NCBI RefSeq assembly: GCF_009708075.1
Contig: NZ_WMBT01000012.1
Span: forward strand, 1 to 48,811
DNA length: 48,811 nt
Source of the DNA: Paracoccus lichenicola
GTDB taxonomy: Bacteria > Pseudomonadota > Alphaproteobacteria > Rhodobacterales > Rhodobacteraceae
Direction of reading: 5' to 3'
Positions 33,250 through 42,858 of the stretch are shown piece by piece. The notes under the pieces were generated by a model. It worked only from the letters and a program-made list of their open reading frames with translations, was not told the origin of the DNA and did no database searches. A program made the translations under genes and the position numbers. How positions within the stretch are numbered: position 1 is the stretch's first letter; each line of letters begins with the position of its first letter.

Positions 33250-34043
33250 CGGTTGAACGGAACAGCGGTCCTCTTCTTCGGCTGGAAAACGTCGTCCAGA
33301 AATTCGGCGGCCTTGTCGCGGTCAACAACGTGTCGTTCGAGATCCGGAAGGGCGAGGTCAAGGGCCTGATCGGCCCGAACGGGGCCGGCAAGTCCACGAC
33401 CTTCGACCTCGTGACCGGCGTGCGTCCCCCGACCTCGGGCGAGATCCATTTCAACGGGATCCGCGTCACCCGGCAGCCGGCGCACACGCGCAGCCCCATG
33501 GGCATGGCGCGGACGTTCCAGATCGTCCGGCTGTTCCGCGGCCTGTCGGTGCTGGAGAACGTCCAGATGGGGATGCATCCGGCGTTCCCCGATGGCCTTC
33601 TGCCGTCGATCCTCCGAAGCGCAGAGCGCCGCAGGCAAGAGGCGGAAAGCCGCAAGCGGGCGATGAAGCTGCTGGACTTCGTCGGCCTTGCCGACCGCGC
33701 CGGAGAGCGGATCGAGACGCTGACCCTTGGCCAGTTGCGCCTTGTCGATATCGCGCGGGCGCTTGCGTCAGGGCCGGACCTGCTGATGCTCGATGAACCG
33801 GCGGCGGGTCTCAACGACGCCGAGACGCGCAACCTGGCCGAGATGCTGGCCCTGCTGAAGAAACGGGGCATGAGCATGCTTCTGGTCGAGCATGACATCG
33901 ACTTCATCATGTCGGCCTGCGACACCGTCGTGGTGATGGACCACGGCACGAAGATCGCCGACGGGACGCCCGCCGAGGTCAGCCGAAACCGCGAGGTCAT
34001 TGCTGCCTATATCGGACGGAGGGCTGCCGATGTTACGGTTTGA
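33246..34043 (+). CDS. livG: ABC transporter ATP-binding protein LivG type
   Basis: 265 residues. Walker A GPNGAGKST (43-51), Walker B LLMLDEPAAGLN and the switch His in LLVEHD are present. The signature region reads LTLGQLRLVDIARAL rather than the usual LSYGQ-type sequence, a small departure. Start fixed by ATGA overlap with livM (33246). Confidence 0.93.
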   Translation: MTVERNSGPLLRLENVVQKFGGLVAVNNVSFEIRKGEVKGLIGPNGAGKSTTFDLVTGVRPPTSGEIHFNGIRVTRQPAHTRSPMGMARTFQIVRLFRGLSVLENVQMGMHPAFPDGLLPSILRSAERRRQEAESRKRAMKLLDFVGLADRAGERIETLTLGQLRLVDIARALASGPDLLMLDEPAAGLNDAETRNLAEMLALLKKRGMSMLLVEHDIDFIMSACDTVVVMDHGTKIADGTPAEVSRNREVIAAYIGRRAADVTV

Positions 34044-34761
34044 GAACGTCACTGCCGGTTACAATTCCTCGACCGCCCTCGAAGGCGTGTCGCTGAAGGT
34101 GCCCGAGGGCAAGATCGTGTCCATCGTGGGCGCCAACGGGGCCGGGAAATCGACCGCCATCAACACCATCTCGCGCCTTGTCTCGATCTATTCGGGAAAA
34201 CTCTACCTGGACGACCGGGACATCACCCGGATGAAGCCGGCGGAGGTCGTGGAGCTTGGCGTGGTGCAGGTCCCCGAGGGGCGACAGCTCTTTGCGCCCC
34301 TGACGGTCGAAGAAAACCTGAAGCTGGGCTTTCATCGGCTTGCGCGCCTGCCGGATGCGGCGGACCGGTACCAGGAAAGGCTTGCCTATGTGCTGGACCT
34401 TTTTCCCGTCATGAAGGAACGGTTTTCGCAACGCGCCGGCACCATGTCCGGCGGGGAACAGCAGATGGTGGCGGTGTCGCGCGCGCTGATGGCCGAACCC
34501 AGGCTGCTGATGCTGGACGAACCCAGCCTGGGCCTGGCCCCGATGGTGGTGGACCGGATCTTCGACATCCTGGCCCGGCTGCGGGAAGACGGGTTGACGA
34601 TCCTTCTGGTCGAACAACATGCCGACGCGGCGCTGGAACTGGCCGATTACGGCTATGTCCTTGCGGTCGGGAGGGTGCGGGCCGAGGGTCCTGGCGCCGA
34701 CCTGCGCAACGACCCGGCCCTGCATCACAGCTATCTGGGCAACGTGGGCGCCCACGCCTGA
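34030..34761 (+). CDS. livF: ABC transporter ATP-binding protein LivF type
   Basis: 243 residues. Walker A GANGAGKST (34-42), Q-loop region VVQVPEGRQLF, signature MSGGEQQM, Walker B LLMLDEPSLGLAP and the LLVEQH switch are all canonical for LivF. The ATG at 34030, inside the livG end, has GGAGGG upstream. It closes the transporter operon and converges on the alcohol dehydrogenase. Confidence 0.93.
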   Translation: MLRFENVTAGYNSSTALEGVSLKVPEGKIVSIVGANGAGKSTAINTISRLVSIYSGKLYLDDRDITRMKPAEVVELGVVQVPEGRQLFAPLTVEENLKLGFHRLARLPDAADRYQERLAYVLDLFPVMKERFSQRAGTMSGGEQQMVAVSRALMAEPRLLMLDEPSLGLAPMVVDRIFDILARLREDGLTILLVEQHADAALELADYGYVLAVGRVRAEGPGADLRNDPALHHSYLGNVGAHA

Positions 34762-34776
34762 CCGGGCCCTTGCAGG

Positions 34777-35838
34777 CTAGCCGTGCGGCAGCAGCACCGC
34801 GCGGCCCCGGATTTCGCCGGCTTCCAGCAGGTCAAGCGCCTCCAGCGCCTCGGACAGGGCGAAGGTTCTGACGATGGGCCGCAGCGCGCCGGACCGGGCC
34901 ATCGCGATCACCTCGGCCAGGTCGTTGTAGGTGCCGCTATAGGGGCACATGATCGTCACGCCGCGCGGCAGCGGATTGTTCGCCGACCGGGCCAGGAAGG
35001 AAAGACTGCCGCCCGACAGCCCGACGACCCGGATCGCCCCGCCCCGCGCCACCATGCGCGCCGCCATGTCGAGCGTGGCGTCGGTCCCGACGAAATCCAG
35101 CACGACCTCGGCGCCGTGGTCCGCGGTCAGGGCCTCCACCTCGTTCGCGGTGCCCGCGCCCGGGATCAGCAGCACATCCGCCCAGTCCCGGGCAAGCTCG
35201 ACCGCCGCCTCGGACCGGTCGATGCCGACGATGCGCGCCGCAGACAGCGCGCGCAGGATCTGCAGCGCCATCAGACCCAGGCCGCCAAGTCCGATCACCG
35301 CCACCGTCGCGCCCGGGGCCAGCAGTTCGCGACAGGACATGATCGCGCGATAGGGGGTCAACGCGGCGTCGGTCAGCGTCGCGGCCACGGCCGGGTCAAG
35401 ATCGCCGATGTCGAAGATGGCCGAGGCGGGAACGGTGACATAGCCCGCCATGCCGCCGTTCCTCGTGACGCCGGGCGTCGCGGGTGGATGCTTGCGCCCG
35501 CCGGTCCGGTGGCATTCGTTCTCGCGTCCGGCGCGGCAGGCGCGGCAGGTGCCGCAGGCCCAGCAGGGATGGACCACGACCCGGTCGCCGACCGACCAAC
35601 CCGGCACGCCCGCGCCGAGTCCGGCGATTTCCCCGGCGATCTCGTGGCCAAGGATCGTCCCGTCCGGCGTCCGGCTGTCGGTCGCGCGGCGGATATGCAC
35701 GTCGGTCTGGCAGATGCCGGCGGCCAGAACCTTCAACAGCACCTCGCCCGCGTCCGGCCGGGGGCGCGTCACGTCCGTCACCCGCAGATCCCCGGGCGCG
35801 CAAAGCCGGACCGCCTGCATCCTGTCGTTTCGCGTCAT
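34777..35838 (-). CDS. Zinc-dependent alcohol dehydrogenase (MDR family)
   Basis: 353 residues. Catalytic zinc site Cys43 (AAGICQTD) and His65-Glu66 (GHE), structural zinc set Cys95, Cys98, Cys101, Cys109 (ACGTCRACRAGRENEC) and the NAD-binding VIGLGGLGLMAL motif are all visible. In anaerobic benzoyl-CoA pathways a zinc MDR enzyme oxidises 6-hydroxycyclohex-1-ene-carboxyl-CoA; a similar hydroxyacyl-CoA role here is a hypothesis. The ATG at 35838 has AAGGTGG upstream; a GTG three codons earlier is possible. It is the last gene of the minus-strand operon that begins near 43659. Confidence 0.87.
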   Translation of the reverse strand: MTRNDRMQAVRLCAPGDLRVTDVTRPRPDAGEVLLKVLAAGICQTDVHIRRATDSRTPDGTILGHEIAGEIAGLGAGVPGWSVGDRVVVHPCWACGTCRACRAGRENECHRTGGRKHPPATPGVTRNGGMAGYVTVPASAIFDIGDLDPAVAATLTDAALTPYRAIMSCRELLAPGATVAVIGLGGLGLMALQILRALSAARIVGIDRSEAAVELARDWADVLLIPGAGTANEVEALTADHGAEVVLDFVGTDATLDMAARMVARGGAIRVVGLSGGSLSFLARSANNPLPRGVTIMCPYSGTYNDLAEVIAMARSGALRPIVRTFALSEALEALDLLEAGEIRGRAVLLPHG

Positions 35839-35851
35839 GAAGGCCACCTTG

Positions 35852-37498
35852 TCAGATCTGCCGGAACAGCGGCAGTGTCCCGTCCCGGATCATGTCGATC
35901 AGCTTGAATTTCTGCAGCTTGCCGGTCTCGGTGAACGGCAGCGATGGGACCACGTACCAAAGCCGGGGCGCCTTGTGATGCGCCAGTTCCCGGCGGCAGA
36001 AGGCGAACATCGCGTCGATGTCGGGAACGGCATCGGGGTCGCGCATCACCAGGACCGCGCCGACCTGTTCGCCCCAGTGGGGGTCCGGCACGCCGACCAC
36101 GGCGGCAGAAGCAATTCCCGGCATCTCGGCCAGCAGAAGCTCGATCTCGCGCGGATAGATGTTCTCGCCCCCGCGGATGATCATGTCCTTGATCCTGCCC
36201 GTGATCCGCACGAACCCCCGCGCGTCCATCGTCCCGAGATCGCCCGACCTCAGCCATCCGTCGGGCAGCAGCGTCCTGGCCGTTTCCTCGGGCATGTCGA
36301 AGTAACCGATCATGTTCTGATAGCCGCGGGTCTGGATTTCCCCCTGCACGCCGATCGGCTGCGTTTCGCCCGTTTGCGGATCGGCGATGCGCAGTTCCAT
36401 CTGCGGCAGGGGTTGGCCGATCGTCTCGGCCAGGTCGGCCTCGGCATCGTCCGGGTGGGTGCCGGTCACGCTGCCCTGCATCTCGGTCTGGCCGTAGATG
36501 TTCGAGATTGTCGCGCCGAGTTCGTCACGGGTACGCCGGATCAGCCGCGCTTCGACGACCGAGGCCCCGGATGTCAGCCGCCGCAGGGTCGAGAGATCAT
36601 AGGCGCCGCGCCGGGGATGGGCCAGCACCTGTTCGATCATCACCGGCACCAGCAGGGAGAAGGTGCCGCGATGACGCTGGACCTGGTCCATATAGGCTTC
36701 CGCATCCCATTCCGGCATCAGCACATGGGTCGCGCCCAGCATGACCGACCCGATCCCGGCATGGCCCAGCGAACCGATGTGGAACATCGGCATCGGATTG
36801 ACGAAAACCCCGCCGGGGGTCAGCCCGCCACGGGTCTGGGTGAAACGGGTCATGTTGGCCACGCCGGTGTGGTGAAAGATCACGCCCTTTTGCGCCCCTG
36901 TCGTGCCCGACGTGAACATGATCACCGCCGGGTCACGCGGATCCACCAGGGGCAGCGGGCTGTCGTCCTGACCCTCGGCGATCAGGGCGGGCACCTCGCG
37001 CAGGGGGATGATCTCGCGCAGGTCCGGCAGATCCGGCGCCGTTTCCCGCGCGGTCGCTTCCAGCATGTGGCCCCGGTAAAGGTCGTTGACGAACAGCCCG
37101 GCGGCGCGGGACCGGGCCAGCACGTAGTGAAGCTCTCGTCTGCGATAGGCGGGGTTGACCGTGACAAGCACCACCCCGGCCAGGGCGCAGCCATAAAAGA
37201 CGGGCAGCCATTCCGGCAGGTTGTGCGCCCAGAAGGCGACACGCTCGCCCGGGCGGAACCGCCGGGCAAGGGCGCGGGCGATGCATTCGGCGTCGCGCAG
37301 CAGTTCGGCATAGCTCCAGCGCCGCGCGTTTTCCGCGATACCCTCGATCAGCGCCGCCCTGTCCGGCGCCTTTGCGGCCATCCGGCGCAGGGCGTCGCCC
37401 AGGGTGATCTCGTCCAGGTCGAAGCCGGTGAAGGCGGGCCAATGCGATCGGGCCAGAACCCGGGTGCGGTAATCCTGTTCGGGAACATCGTGCTTCAT
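35852..37498 (-). CDS. AMP-forming acyl-CoA synthetase/ligase (first copy)
   Basis: 548 residues of the ANL superfamily. P-loop MFTSGTTGAQKGV, adenine motif YGQTEMQG, hinge GWLRSGDLGTMD, RITGRIKDMIIRGGENIYP and the C-terminal catalytic Lys in FTETGKLQKFKL are complete. It activates a carboxylic acid to its CoA thioester at the cost of ATP to AMP. GGAGGGGAG lies before the ATG at 37498. It sits between the alcohol dehydrogenase and the second dehydratase pair. Acid specificity cannot be read. Confidence 0.9.
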   Translation of the reverse strand: MKHDVPEQDYRTRVLARSHWPAFTGFDLDEITLGDALRRMAAKAPDRAALIEGIAENARRWSYAELLRDAECIARALARRFRPGERVAFWAHNLPEWLPVFYGCALAGVVLVTVNPAYRRRELHYVLARSRAAGLFVNDLYRGHMLEATARETAPDLPDLREIIPLREVPALIAEGQDDSPLPLVDPRDPAVIMFTSGTTGAQKGVIFHHTGVANMTRFTQTRGGLTPGGVFVNPMPMFHIGSLGHAGIGSVMLGATHVLMPEWDAEAYMDQVQRHRGTFSLLVPVMIEQVLAHPRRGAYDLSTLRRLTSGASVVEARLIRRTRDELGATISNIYGQTEMQGSVTGTHPDDAEADLAETIGQPLPQMELRIADPQTGETQPIGVQGEIQTRGYQNMIGYFDMPEETARTLLPDGWLRSGDLGTMDARGFVRITGRIKDMIIRGGENIYPREIELLLAEMPGIASAAVVGVPDPHWGEQVGAVLVMRDPDAVPDIDAMFAFCRRELAHHKAPRLWYVVPSLPFTETGKLQKFKLIDMIRDGTLPLFRQI

Positions 37499-37543
37499 CC
37501 TCTCCCCTCCTTCCGCCATCGCCCGCACCCCCCTCCGGGCTTG

Positions 37544-38914
37544 TCAGGCAGCCCGGTTGCGCTGCACGTCGATGGTTTCCAGCATCGCTTCAAGCCGGCT
37601 CAGCAGCAGTTCGTCCTTGTAGAAGGACTCGTCCGCAACATCGCCCTCGAGGTACATCGTCTGGATGCCGCGCCTTTGCGCCATCTGCGCCAGGATCATC
37701 TGTCCGTTCGTCGCCGAGCGGCAGGTTCGGGTCGCGTGAAAGACGATGCCGTCGATGCCATAGCTCTCGCAGTCGCGCAGCACCTGTTCGGCAAGGTTGC
37801 GCGCGCTGTGGTTGAACGGGCAAAGCAGATAGTGCTGCGCCATCCCCAGGATCGGATCGTCTTCGTCGATCAGGTGCGGCTCGTGCCAGAAGCTGTTGTG
37901 GGTATAGCGCCCGCAGACCACCGCCGCGTCATGTTCGGCGAACTTGTTGGCAAGCCAGCCGACCTTGTTCCAGTTCATGATGCCGTCAAAGGCCAGGCGA
38001 TAGTGTTCGTTCGGCAAGGCCGCGACGCCGTCGGCCAGACGCTGCTCGATCTCGGCCTTCACCCCGGCGAAATAGTCCACGAGATCCTGGTTGCCGGGCA
38101 GGAAGTTGATCGGCGCGATGCTGGCGACCCAGTCCCAGAAGACGGCAGGCGCGGGCGTGGACCTGCACAGGTCCAGCGCCTCGACCCGAAGCTGGGCCGC
38201 CTTCTTGATGTAGTGCATCGATTCGCGCAGGCCCTCCCAGTCGAAGGGGTTTCCGGTCTCGTGTTCCAGAAAGGCGATCAGTTGATGGATCTGGCCTGCG
38301 ACATAGCGCGAGGCATTGTGCCATTCCTCGCCGCGCAGATAACCCGCATCGGCATCGTTGCCAAAGAGAAGGGGATAGGAGATCTTGAAGAACGGCAGTT
38401 TCCTGTTGAACATCCGATAGGTGACCTCGTCCCACTGCTGCCCGGTGCTGCACCCGGCATAGGCGTTGACGAACAGGTCAGGGGGCGGCAGGCGGCTTGC
38501 CAGAACGGCCTTGTCGGGGATGCCGGGCGCGCCGTCCATCTCGACCTTTCCGGCCGCTTCCTGCTTGGTCAGCAGCGCGCAGCCCAGGGTCGTGCGGGCA
38601 TAGGAGCAAAGCTCGTTGATATAGCCATACGATTCGCTGGCCTGCTGCGCCGGGCCTTCCAGGTGCATCGCGGCAAGGCGCGCACCGAAGGCTTCGCCGT
38701 GGCACCACTCGACACCGGCATTCTGCAGGATCGGATTGATCGCGGCGCCGTTGTACCAGACGACCTTCGCGCCCCGCTCGCGGGCGGTGAACAGGTTTTC
38801 CCAGTAATCCGCGACCATCTTGCCGCCGGCCCGGGTGCTGAGAAGGCGGTTGGCCAGCGGGGCTTTCGGCAGGGTGCGCGCAGCGGGGATCGCTCGTGTA
38901 TCGACATCAGACAT
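37544..38914 (-). CDS. 2-hydroxyacyl-CoA dehydratase/benzoyl-CoA reductase-family large subunit (pair 2)
   Basis: 456 residues, paralog of the large subunits at 27263 and 43749. Candidate cluster ligands are Cys103 (ELCSYART), Cys155 (GCSTGQQWDE) and Cys398 (TRTCRS). Block FDGIMNWNKVGWLANKF is identical to pair 1. The loop after the first cysteine is longer and different (about 115-145). ATG at 38914 with AAGGAG six bases upstream. No activator follows, so this pair probably depends on the one at 28619. Confidence 0.87.
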   Translation of the reverse strand: MSDVDTRAIPAARTLPKAPLANRLLSTRAGGKMVADYWENLFTARERGAKVVWYNGAAINPILQNAGVEWCHGEAFGARLAAMHLEGPAQQASESYGYINELCSYARTTLGCALLTKQEAAGKVEMDGAPGIPDKAVLASRLPPPDLFVNAYAGCSTGQQWDEVTYRMFNRKLPFFKISYPLLFGNDADAGYLRGEEWHNASRYVAGQIHQLIAFLEHETGNPFDWEGLRESMHYIKKAAQLRVEALDLCRSTPAPAVFWDWVASIAPINFLPGNQDLVDYFAGVKAEIEQRLADGVAALPNEHYRLAFDGIMNWNKVGWLANKFAEHDAAVVCGRYTHNSFWHEPHLIDEDDPILGMAQHYLLCPFNHSARNLAEQVLRDCESYGIDGIVFHATRTCRSATNGQMILAQMAQRRGIQTMYLEGDVADESFYKDELLLSRLEAMLETIDVQRNRAA

Positions 38915-38941
38915 CTTCAACTCCTTGGTTCCGGCGTCCGG

Positions 38942-40123
38942 TCAGGCGGTTTCACGGGTCCGGCCTGATTGCCGGATGCCTTCGATCAGGGCTTCGACGC
39001 GCGTCTTGACCATCTCGAGCGGCAGCCCCTCGTGTTCGGTCTCGATCAGCAGATGGGGGATCCCGTTGGCGTGGAACATCTTGCGCAGTTCGGGATAGTA
39101 AAGCATGTGCGGCTCGCAGAACTTGGCGACCAGCACGATGACGCCATCGGCGCCGTTGCGTCGTATCGATGCCGCGAGATAGCTTTCCCAGTCCGCCGAC
39201 TTCTGTGCGCGGGTGGAACAGGGGACGTTGTCGTTGCGGTCGAAATACCAGCGCGCCAACGCTTCGGCGGGATCGCCGTCCTCGGGGATGTCGGTGGCCA
39301 CGAAGCGCGTGCCGGTGAACAGGTCGTCATCCACGATCGTCACCCCGCAGCTTTCGATCATGTCCAGCAGCTCGGGTTTGGGCGCGTGACAGAAATGACC
39401 GGAAAGGTGCAGCCGGACGCGGTTCGACGGTTCGGCTTGCTGGCCTTCCAGCAGGGCGACAAGGGCGGTCAGGGCCTTGCCGTGTTCGGCCGCGTCCATC
39501 ACCATGGCCGACTTGACCAGCGCCTGCATCTGGCGCCCGCTCAGCGCGATCTGCCCCGCGCGCCGCATGTCGTGGATACGGCGAAGCATCGCGCGGTTGG
39601 CGTTCGAGGCGGCGATAGCGGCGCGAAGGGCCTCGGGGGTGATCGTCGTTTCGCAGACCTGCTCCAGCTTCCGCCACAGGCCGCCCAGCCTTTCGCGCAC
39701 CATCGGCGGAGTCGCCGGTTCGTCCATCGAGGCGGGATACTGGGCAAGATACACCGGCAGGTCCGGCAGTTCGAAGCGGATCGCATCGACGGCGCCAAGC
39801 AGGGCAACGCAATGGTCCACGAGGAACAGCCCGTCCAGTCCGCCGAACTTTCCGGTCGCGGCCTGATCGACCAGGCTGCGGGTATAGCCGCAGTAGAATT
39901 CGAACAGCAGACTGCGGCCATAGGTGATCGCCGCATCATCTTCCTGGATCAGCAGCGGCAGGGCGCCGGCAGCGCGGACCAGTTCGGCGGGGAAGTTCAT
40001 CGGCAGGATGCCGATGACCTTGCCCTGCGTCCGATCCTTCCAGGCCCTTGCATAGCCAAGCGGATCCTCGGCAACCGCGGCCAGAGACGAGATGATCTTG
40101 TCGATGTCAGTCAACTTGCCCAC
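38942..40123 (-). CDS. 2-hydroxyacyl-CoA dehydratase/benzoyl-CoA reductase-family small subunit (pair 2)
   Basis: 393 residues. Conserved cysteines Cys78 (FYCGYTRS), Cys105 (VDHCVALLG) and Cys336 (AKFCEPHM); also LSGHFCHAPKPEL. The open frame extends to 40306, but no homologous sequence lies there. The GTG at 40123, four bases after GGAGGAG, gives an N-terminus matching the other small subunits; a TTG at 40114 is the alternative. It precedes its large subunit by 27 bases, the same order as pairs 1 and 3. The 148 bases upstream, up to the SDR stop, show no operator copy. Confidence 0.85.
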   Translation of the reverse strand: MGKLTDIDKIISSLAAVAEDPLGYARAWKDRTQGKVIGILPMNFPAELVRAAGALPLLIQEDDAAITYGRSLLFEFYCGYTRSLVDQAATGKFGGLDGLFLVDHCVALLGAVDAIRFELPDLPVYLAQYPASMDEPATPPMVRERLGGLWRKLEQVCETTITPEALRAAIAASNANRAMLRRIHDMRRAGQIALSGRQMQALVKSAMVMDAAEHGKALTALVALLEGQQAEPSNRVRLHLSGHFCHAPKPELLDMIESCGVTIVDDDLFTGTRFVATDIPEDGDPAEALARWYFDRNDNVPCSTRAQKSADWESYLAASIRRNGADGVIVLVAKFCEPHMLYYPELRKMFHANGIPHLLIETEHEGLPLEMVKTRVEALIEGIRQSGRTRETA

Positions 40124-40271
40124 ACCGCTCCTCCAGTTCCTGTTGATCCCGCCTTGTTTCAAGCCATTCGCGGGTCTGTTCATATCGGTCTGCCAGCGCA
40201 TCGTAAGCTCGTCATGCCGATGTGCCCTTGCGGCACGCCGGCCGTTCATCGCGGACGGGCTGCGGCCAGCC

Positions 40272-41045
40272 CTAAAACGTCTTGAACCGCATCCCGCCAT
40301 CGACATGGATGGTCTGTCCCGTGGAATAGCTCAGCCGTCCCGATGCCAGCATGGCGACCGCCTGGGCGACTTCCTCGGTGTGGCCCCATCGGCCTGCGGG
40401 CACGAAGCCGCCCTGGATCAGCGCGTCGTAGCTGGCCGTCGAGGTCGAGGTCATGTCCGTCTTCATCATCCCCGGCCGCACCTCGAAACAGTCGATCCCC
40501 TCCGGGGCAAGGCGGGTGGCCCAGTGCCGCAGCGAATGCGACAGCCCGGCCTTGGCGATGCAGTATTCGGCAAGACGGGTGCCCACCAGGTGATCCACCG
40601 CGACCGTGGATACGGTCACGATGCTGCGCCGGCCAGCCGACGGGGTGCGGATCATCCGCCGGGCGACGGACTGCGTCAGAAAGAATTGCGCGCGCAAGTT
40701 CACCCCGACGCAGCGGTCGAAGCTTTCCGGCGTGACGTCCAGGATGTCGCCCCGGCTCAGCACGGAAACGCCCGCGTTGTTCACGAGGCAATCAAGCCTG
40801 CCGAACGCGTCGAAGGCAGCCTCGACGAAGCCTTCCCGCGCCCGGTCGTCCGACAGGTCGAAGGGGATCGCCCGAACCGATGCCCCCTGCCTTTCCCATT
40901 CGGAGGCCACGACGTTCAGATCGTCGGCCCGCAGGTCGGTGACGACCAGCGCAAACCCGTCCGCCGCAAGGCCGCGCGCAATGGCGCCGCCCAATCCTCC
41001 GGCCGCGCCCGTGACCAGCGCGGCACGCTGATCCCCCCTCGCCAT
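40272..41045 (-). CDS. SDR-family dehydrogenase
   Basis: 257 residues. NAD(P)-binding TGAAGGLG (12-19), NNAG (89-92), a Ser at 146 and the Tyr161-x3-Lys165 pair (EYCIAK) are intact, as is the C-terminal GQTIHVDGGM. A normal classical SDR, probably oxidising a hydroxyacyl-CoA, perhaps like the 2-hydroxycyclohexanecarboxyl-CoA dehydrogenase of alicyclic acid pathways (inference). Its start ATG shares one base with the stop of the preceding ligase gene. Confidence 0.87.
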   Translation of the reverse strand: MARGDQRAALVTGAAGGLGGAIARGLAADGFALVVTDLRADDLNVVASEWERQGASVRAIPFDLSDDRAREGFVEAAFDAFGRLDCLVNNAGVSVLSRGDILDVTPESFDRCVGVNLRAQFFLTQSVARRMIRTPSAGRRSIVTVSTVAVDHLVGTRLAEYCIAKAGLSHSLRHWATRLAPEGIDCFEVRPGMMKTDMTSTSTASYDALIQGGFVPAGRWGHTEEVAQAVAMLASGRLSYSTGQTIHVDGGMRFKTF

Positions 41046-42700
41046 CAGGCGATCTTGGAATCGCGGTGCGGGCGCACCCAGTCACAGGGCACCAGACGGC
41101 CTTCGTGATACCATTCCAGAAGGACGTTCTTCTGGATCTTGCCCGTCGCCGTAAGCGGGTACTGCTTGACGAAAATCCAATGCTCGGGCGTCTTTTGCGG
41201 CGACAGGTTGTTCCGGCAATGCGCCCAGAGCAGGTCCGCTGCCGGGGGGTTCTCGGGATCGCGGGCCAGGATCACCGCACAAACCGTCTCGCCCCAGACC
41301 TCGTCCGGAAGGCCGATGACGGCGACTTGGCCCACGTCTTCATGCTCGAACAGGACGTTCTCGATCTCGGACGGGTACAGGTTCATGCCGCCCCGGATGA
41401 TCATTTCCTTCAACCGGCCGGTGATGCGGAAATACCCGTTCTCGTCCATCGTCCCCAGATCGCCGGTGCGCAGCCATCCGTCCTCGGTCAGCGCGGCGGC
41501 GGTCGCCTCCGGCTGGCCGTAGTAGCCCTGCATCGTGTTGAAGCCGCGCACCCACCATTCGCCGATCGTGTTGACCGGCAGCGTCCTGAATGTCTCGACA
41601 TCCACCACCTTCACCTCGACATGCGGAATGGGGCGGCCGATGGTCTGGGACTGAAGCTCGTCGGAATCGCTGGTGAAGGTTTCAAGGAAGGGCCCGTTGG
41701 ATTCGGTCTGGCCGTACATGATGGCGAAATCGACGCCGAATTCCTTCTTCGCCCGCTTGACCAGGGCCTCGGGCACCGCCGCGGCCCCGGACAGGATGGA
41801 CTTGAACGAGGACAGGTCGCGGGTCTTGGCGTCCGGATGGTTCAGCAGCGCCAGGATCATCGTCGGCACGATCAGCGAAGAGTTCACCCTTTCGGACTCG
41901 ATCAGTTCCAGGAACAGGCTTGGGTCGAATGCCTGCATCAGCACAAAGGTGCCCTGCCGGGAAAACGTCCCGATCTCGGACACGACGGCCCCGCCGATGT
42001 GGAACATCGGCATGGTGTTCAGCCAGATTCCGCCCATGGGAAAGGCCGCGCGTTCGACGATGAAATGCGCCGCGTTGATCACGCCCCGGTGGTGCAGGCA
42101 GGCACCCTTGGGAAAACCGGTCGTGCCCGAGGTATACTGGATTTGCAGCATGTCGTCGGGCGAAACCTTGGGCAGTTCGCGGTCCGGATTGCCCGACGCC
42201 TTGATCTTGTCGAGATCGGCAACGTTCAGCGCAACGGTCAGGCAATCCAGCGATGCCATCACCTTCCGGACGGTGGCCGCCAGATCCTTGCCGCGCGATT
42301 CATCGGCATGGATCACGCCCACAGCCTCGGCATTGCCAAGAACGAACTCGACCTCGCGCGCGGTATAGGCGGGATTGATCGGCACCATGATGAGGCCGGC
42401 AAAGCTCATCGCGTGCTGGAAGATCACCCATTCCGGTGTCTCGGGCGCCAGCAGGCCGACACGGTCGCCGGGCTGGAAATGTTCAAGCAGGCCGCGCGCG
42501 GTGGCAAGCGATTCGTCCACCAGTTCGCGATAGGTCCAGCGGCGGCGTCTTGACGCGTCGGCGATGCCCTCGATCAGGGCCACGCGGTCAGGCTTCTCCT
42601 CGGCGTTCCTCAGCATGAGGTCGCCAAGCGTGCAGTCGATCAGCCCGCCAGTTTCCTGTTTGGGAAAGTGGCTTTCGGTAAAGTGCAGCGTTGCAGTCAT
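41045..42700 (-). CDS. AMP-forming acyl-CoA synthetase/ligase (second copy)
   Basis: 551 residues, ANL superfamily. P-loop QYTSGTTGFPKGA, MYGQTESNGP, GWLRTGDLGTMDENG, ITGRLKEMIIRGGMNLYP and C-terminal Lys in LTATGKIQKNVLLE are all present. Similar architecture to the copy at 35852 but clearly divergent, so two different acids may be activated. The ATG at 42700 follows GGGGAGGAG. Its stop overlaps the SDR start (TGATG). Confidence 0.9.
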   Translation of the reverse strand: MTATLHFTESHFPKQETGGLIDCTLGDLMLRNAEEKPDRVALIEGIADASRRRRWTYRELVDESLATARGLLEHFQPGDRVGLLAPETPEWVIFQHAMSFAGLIMVPINPAYTAREVEFVLGNAEAVGVIHADESRGKDLAATVRKVMASLDCLTVALNVADLDKIKASGNPDRELPKVSPDDMLQIQYTSGTTGFPKGACLHHRGVINAAHFIVERAAFPMGGIWLNTMPMFHIGGAVVSEIGTFSRQGTFVLMQAFDPSLFLELIESERVNSSLIVPTMILALLNHPDAKTRDLSSFKSILSGAAAVPEALVKRAKKEFGVDFAIMYGQTESNGPFLETFTSDSDELQSQTIGRPIPHVEVKVVDVETFRTLPVNTIGEWWVRGFNTMQGYYGQPEATAAALTEDGWLRTGDLGTMDENGYFRITGRLKEMIIRGGMNLYPSEIENVLFEHEDVGQVAVIGLPDEVWGETVCAVILARDPENPPAADLLWAHCRNNLSPQKTPEHWIFVKQYPLTATGKIQKNVLLEWYHEGRLVPCDWVRPHRDSKIA

Positions 42701-42858
42701 GTGGTCTCCTCCCCAGGAAATGTCGGCACCTCCACCCTCCCGCTTCGGTGCCGATCTCATGTCGTCTTCAGAACCTCCGGCATTGGCGTGCAAGCCCCGC
42801 GCCGCCTTCGGCGATGGCGCATTGCCTGGACAGACCTGGGGGAATACCCATGTCCGCC

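Noticed and set aside
34776..34781. A GCTAGC in the gap between livF and the alcohol dehydrogenase
   Set aside because: It has no TA-rich arms, includes the dehydrogenase stop codon and lies between convergent gene ends, so it is not counted as an operator copy.
35450..38968. A 1,172-codon open frame on the plus strand
   Set aside because: It is antisense to the acyl-CoA ligase and the pair 2 large subunit, both of which have complete catalytic motifs. Composition is that of a shadow frame.
40124..40306. N-terminal extension of the pair 2 small subunit
   Set aside because: The extra 61 codons have no counterpart in the other two small subunits and lie before a strong ribosome site for the GTG at 40123.
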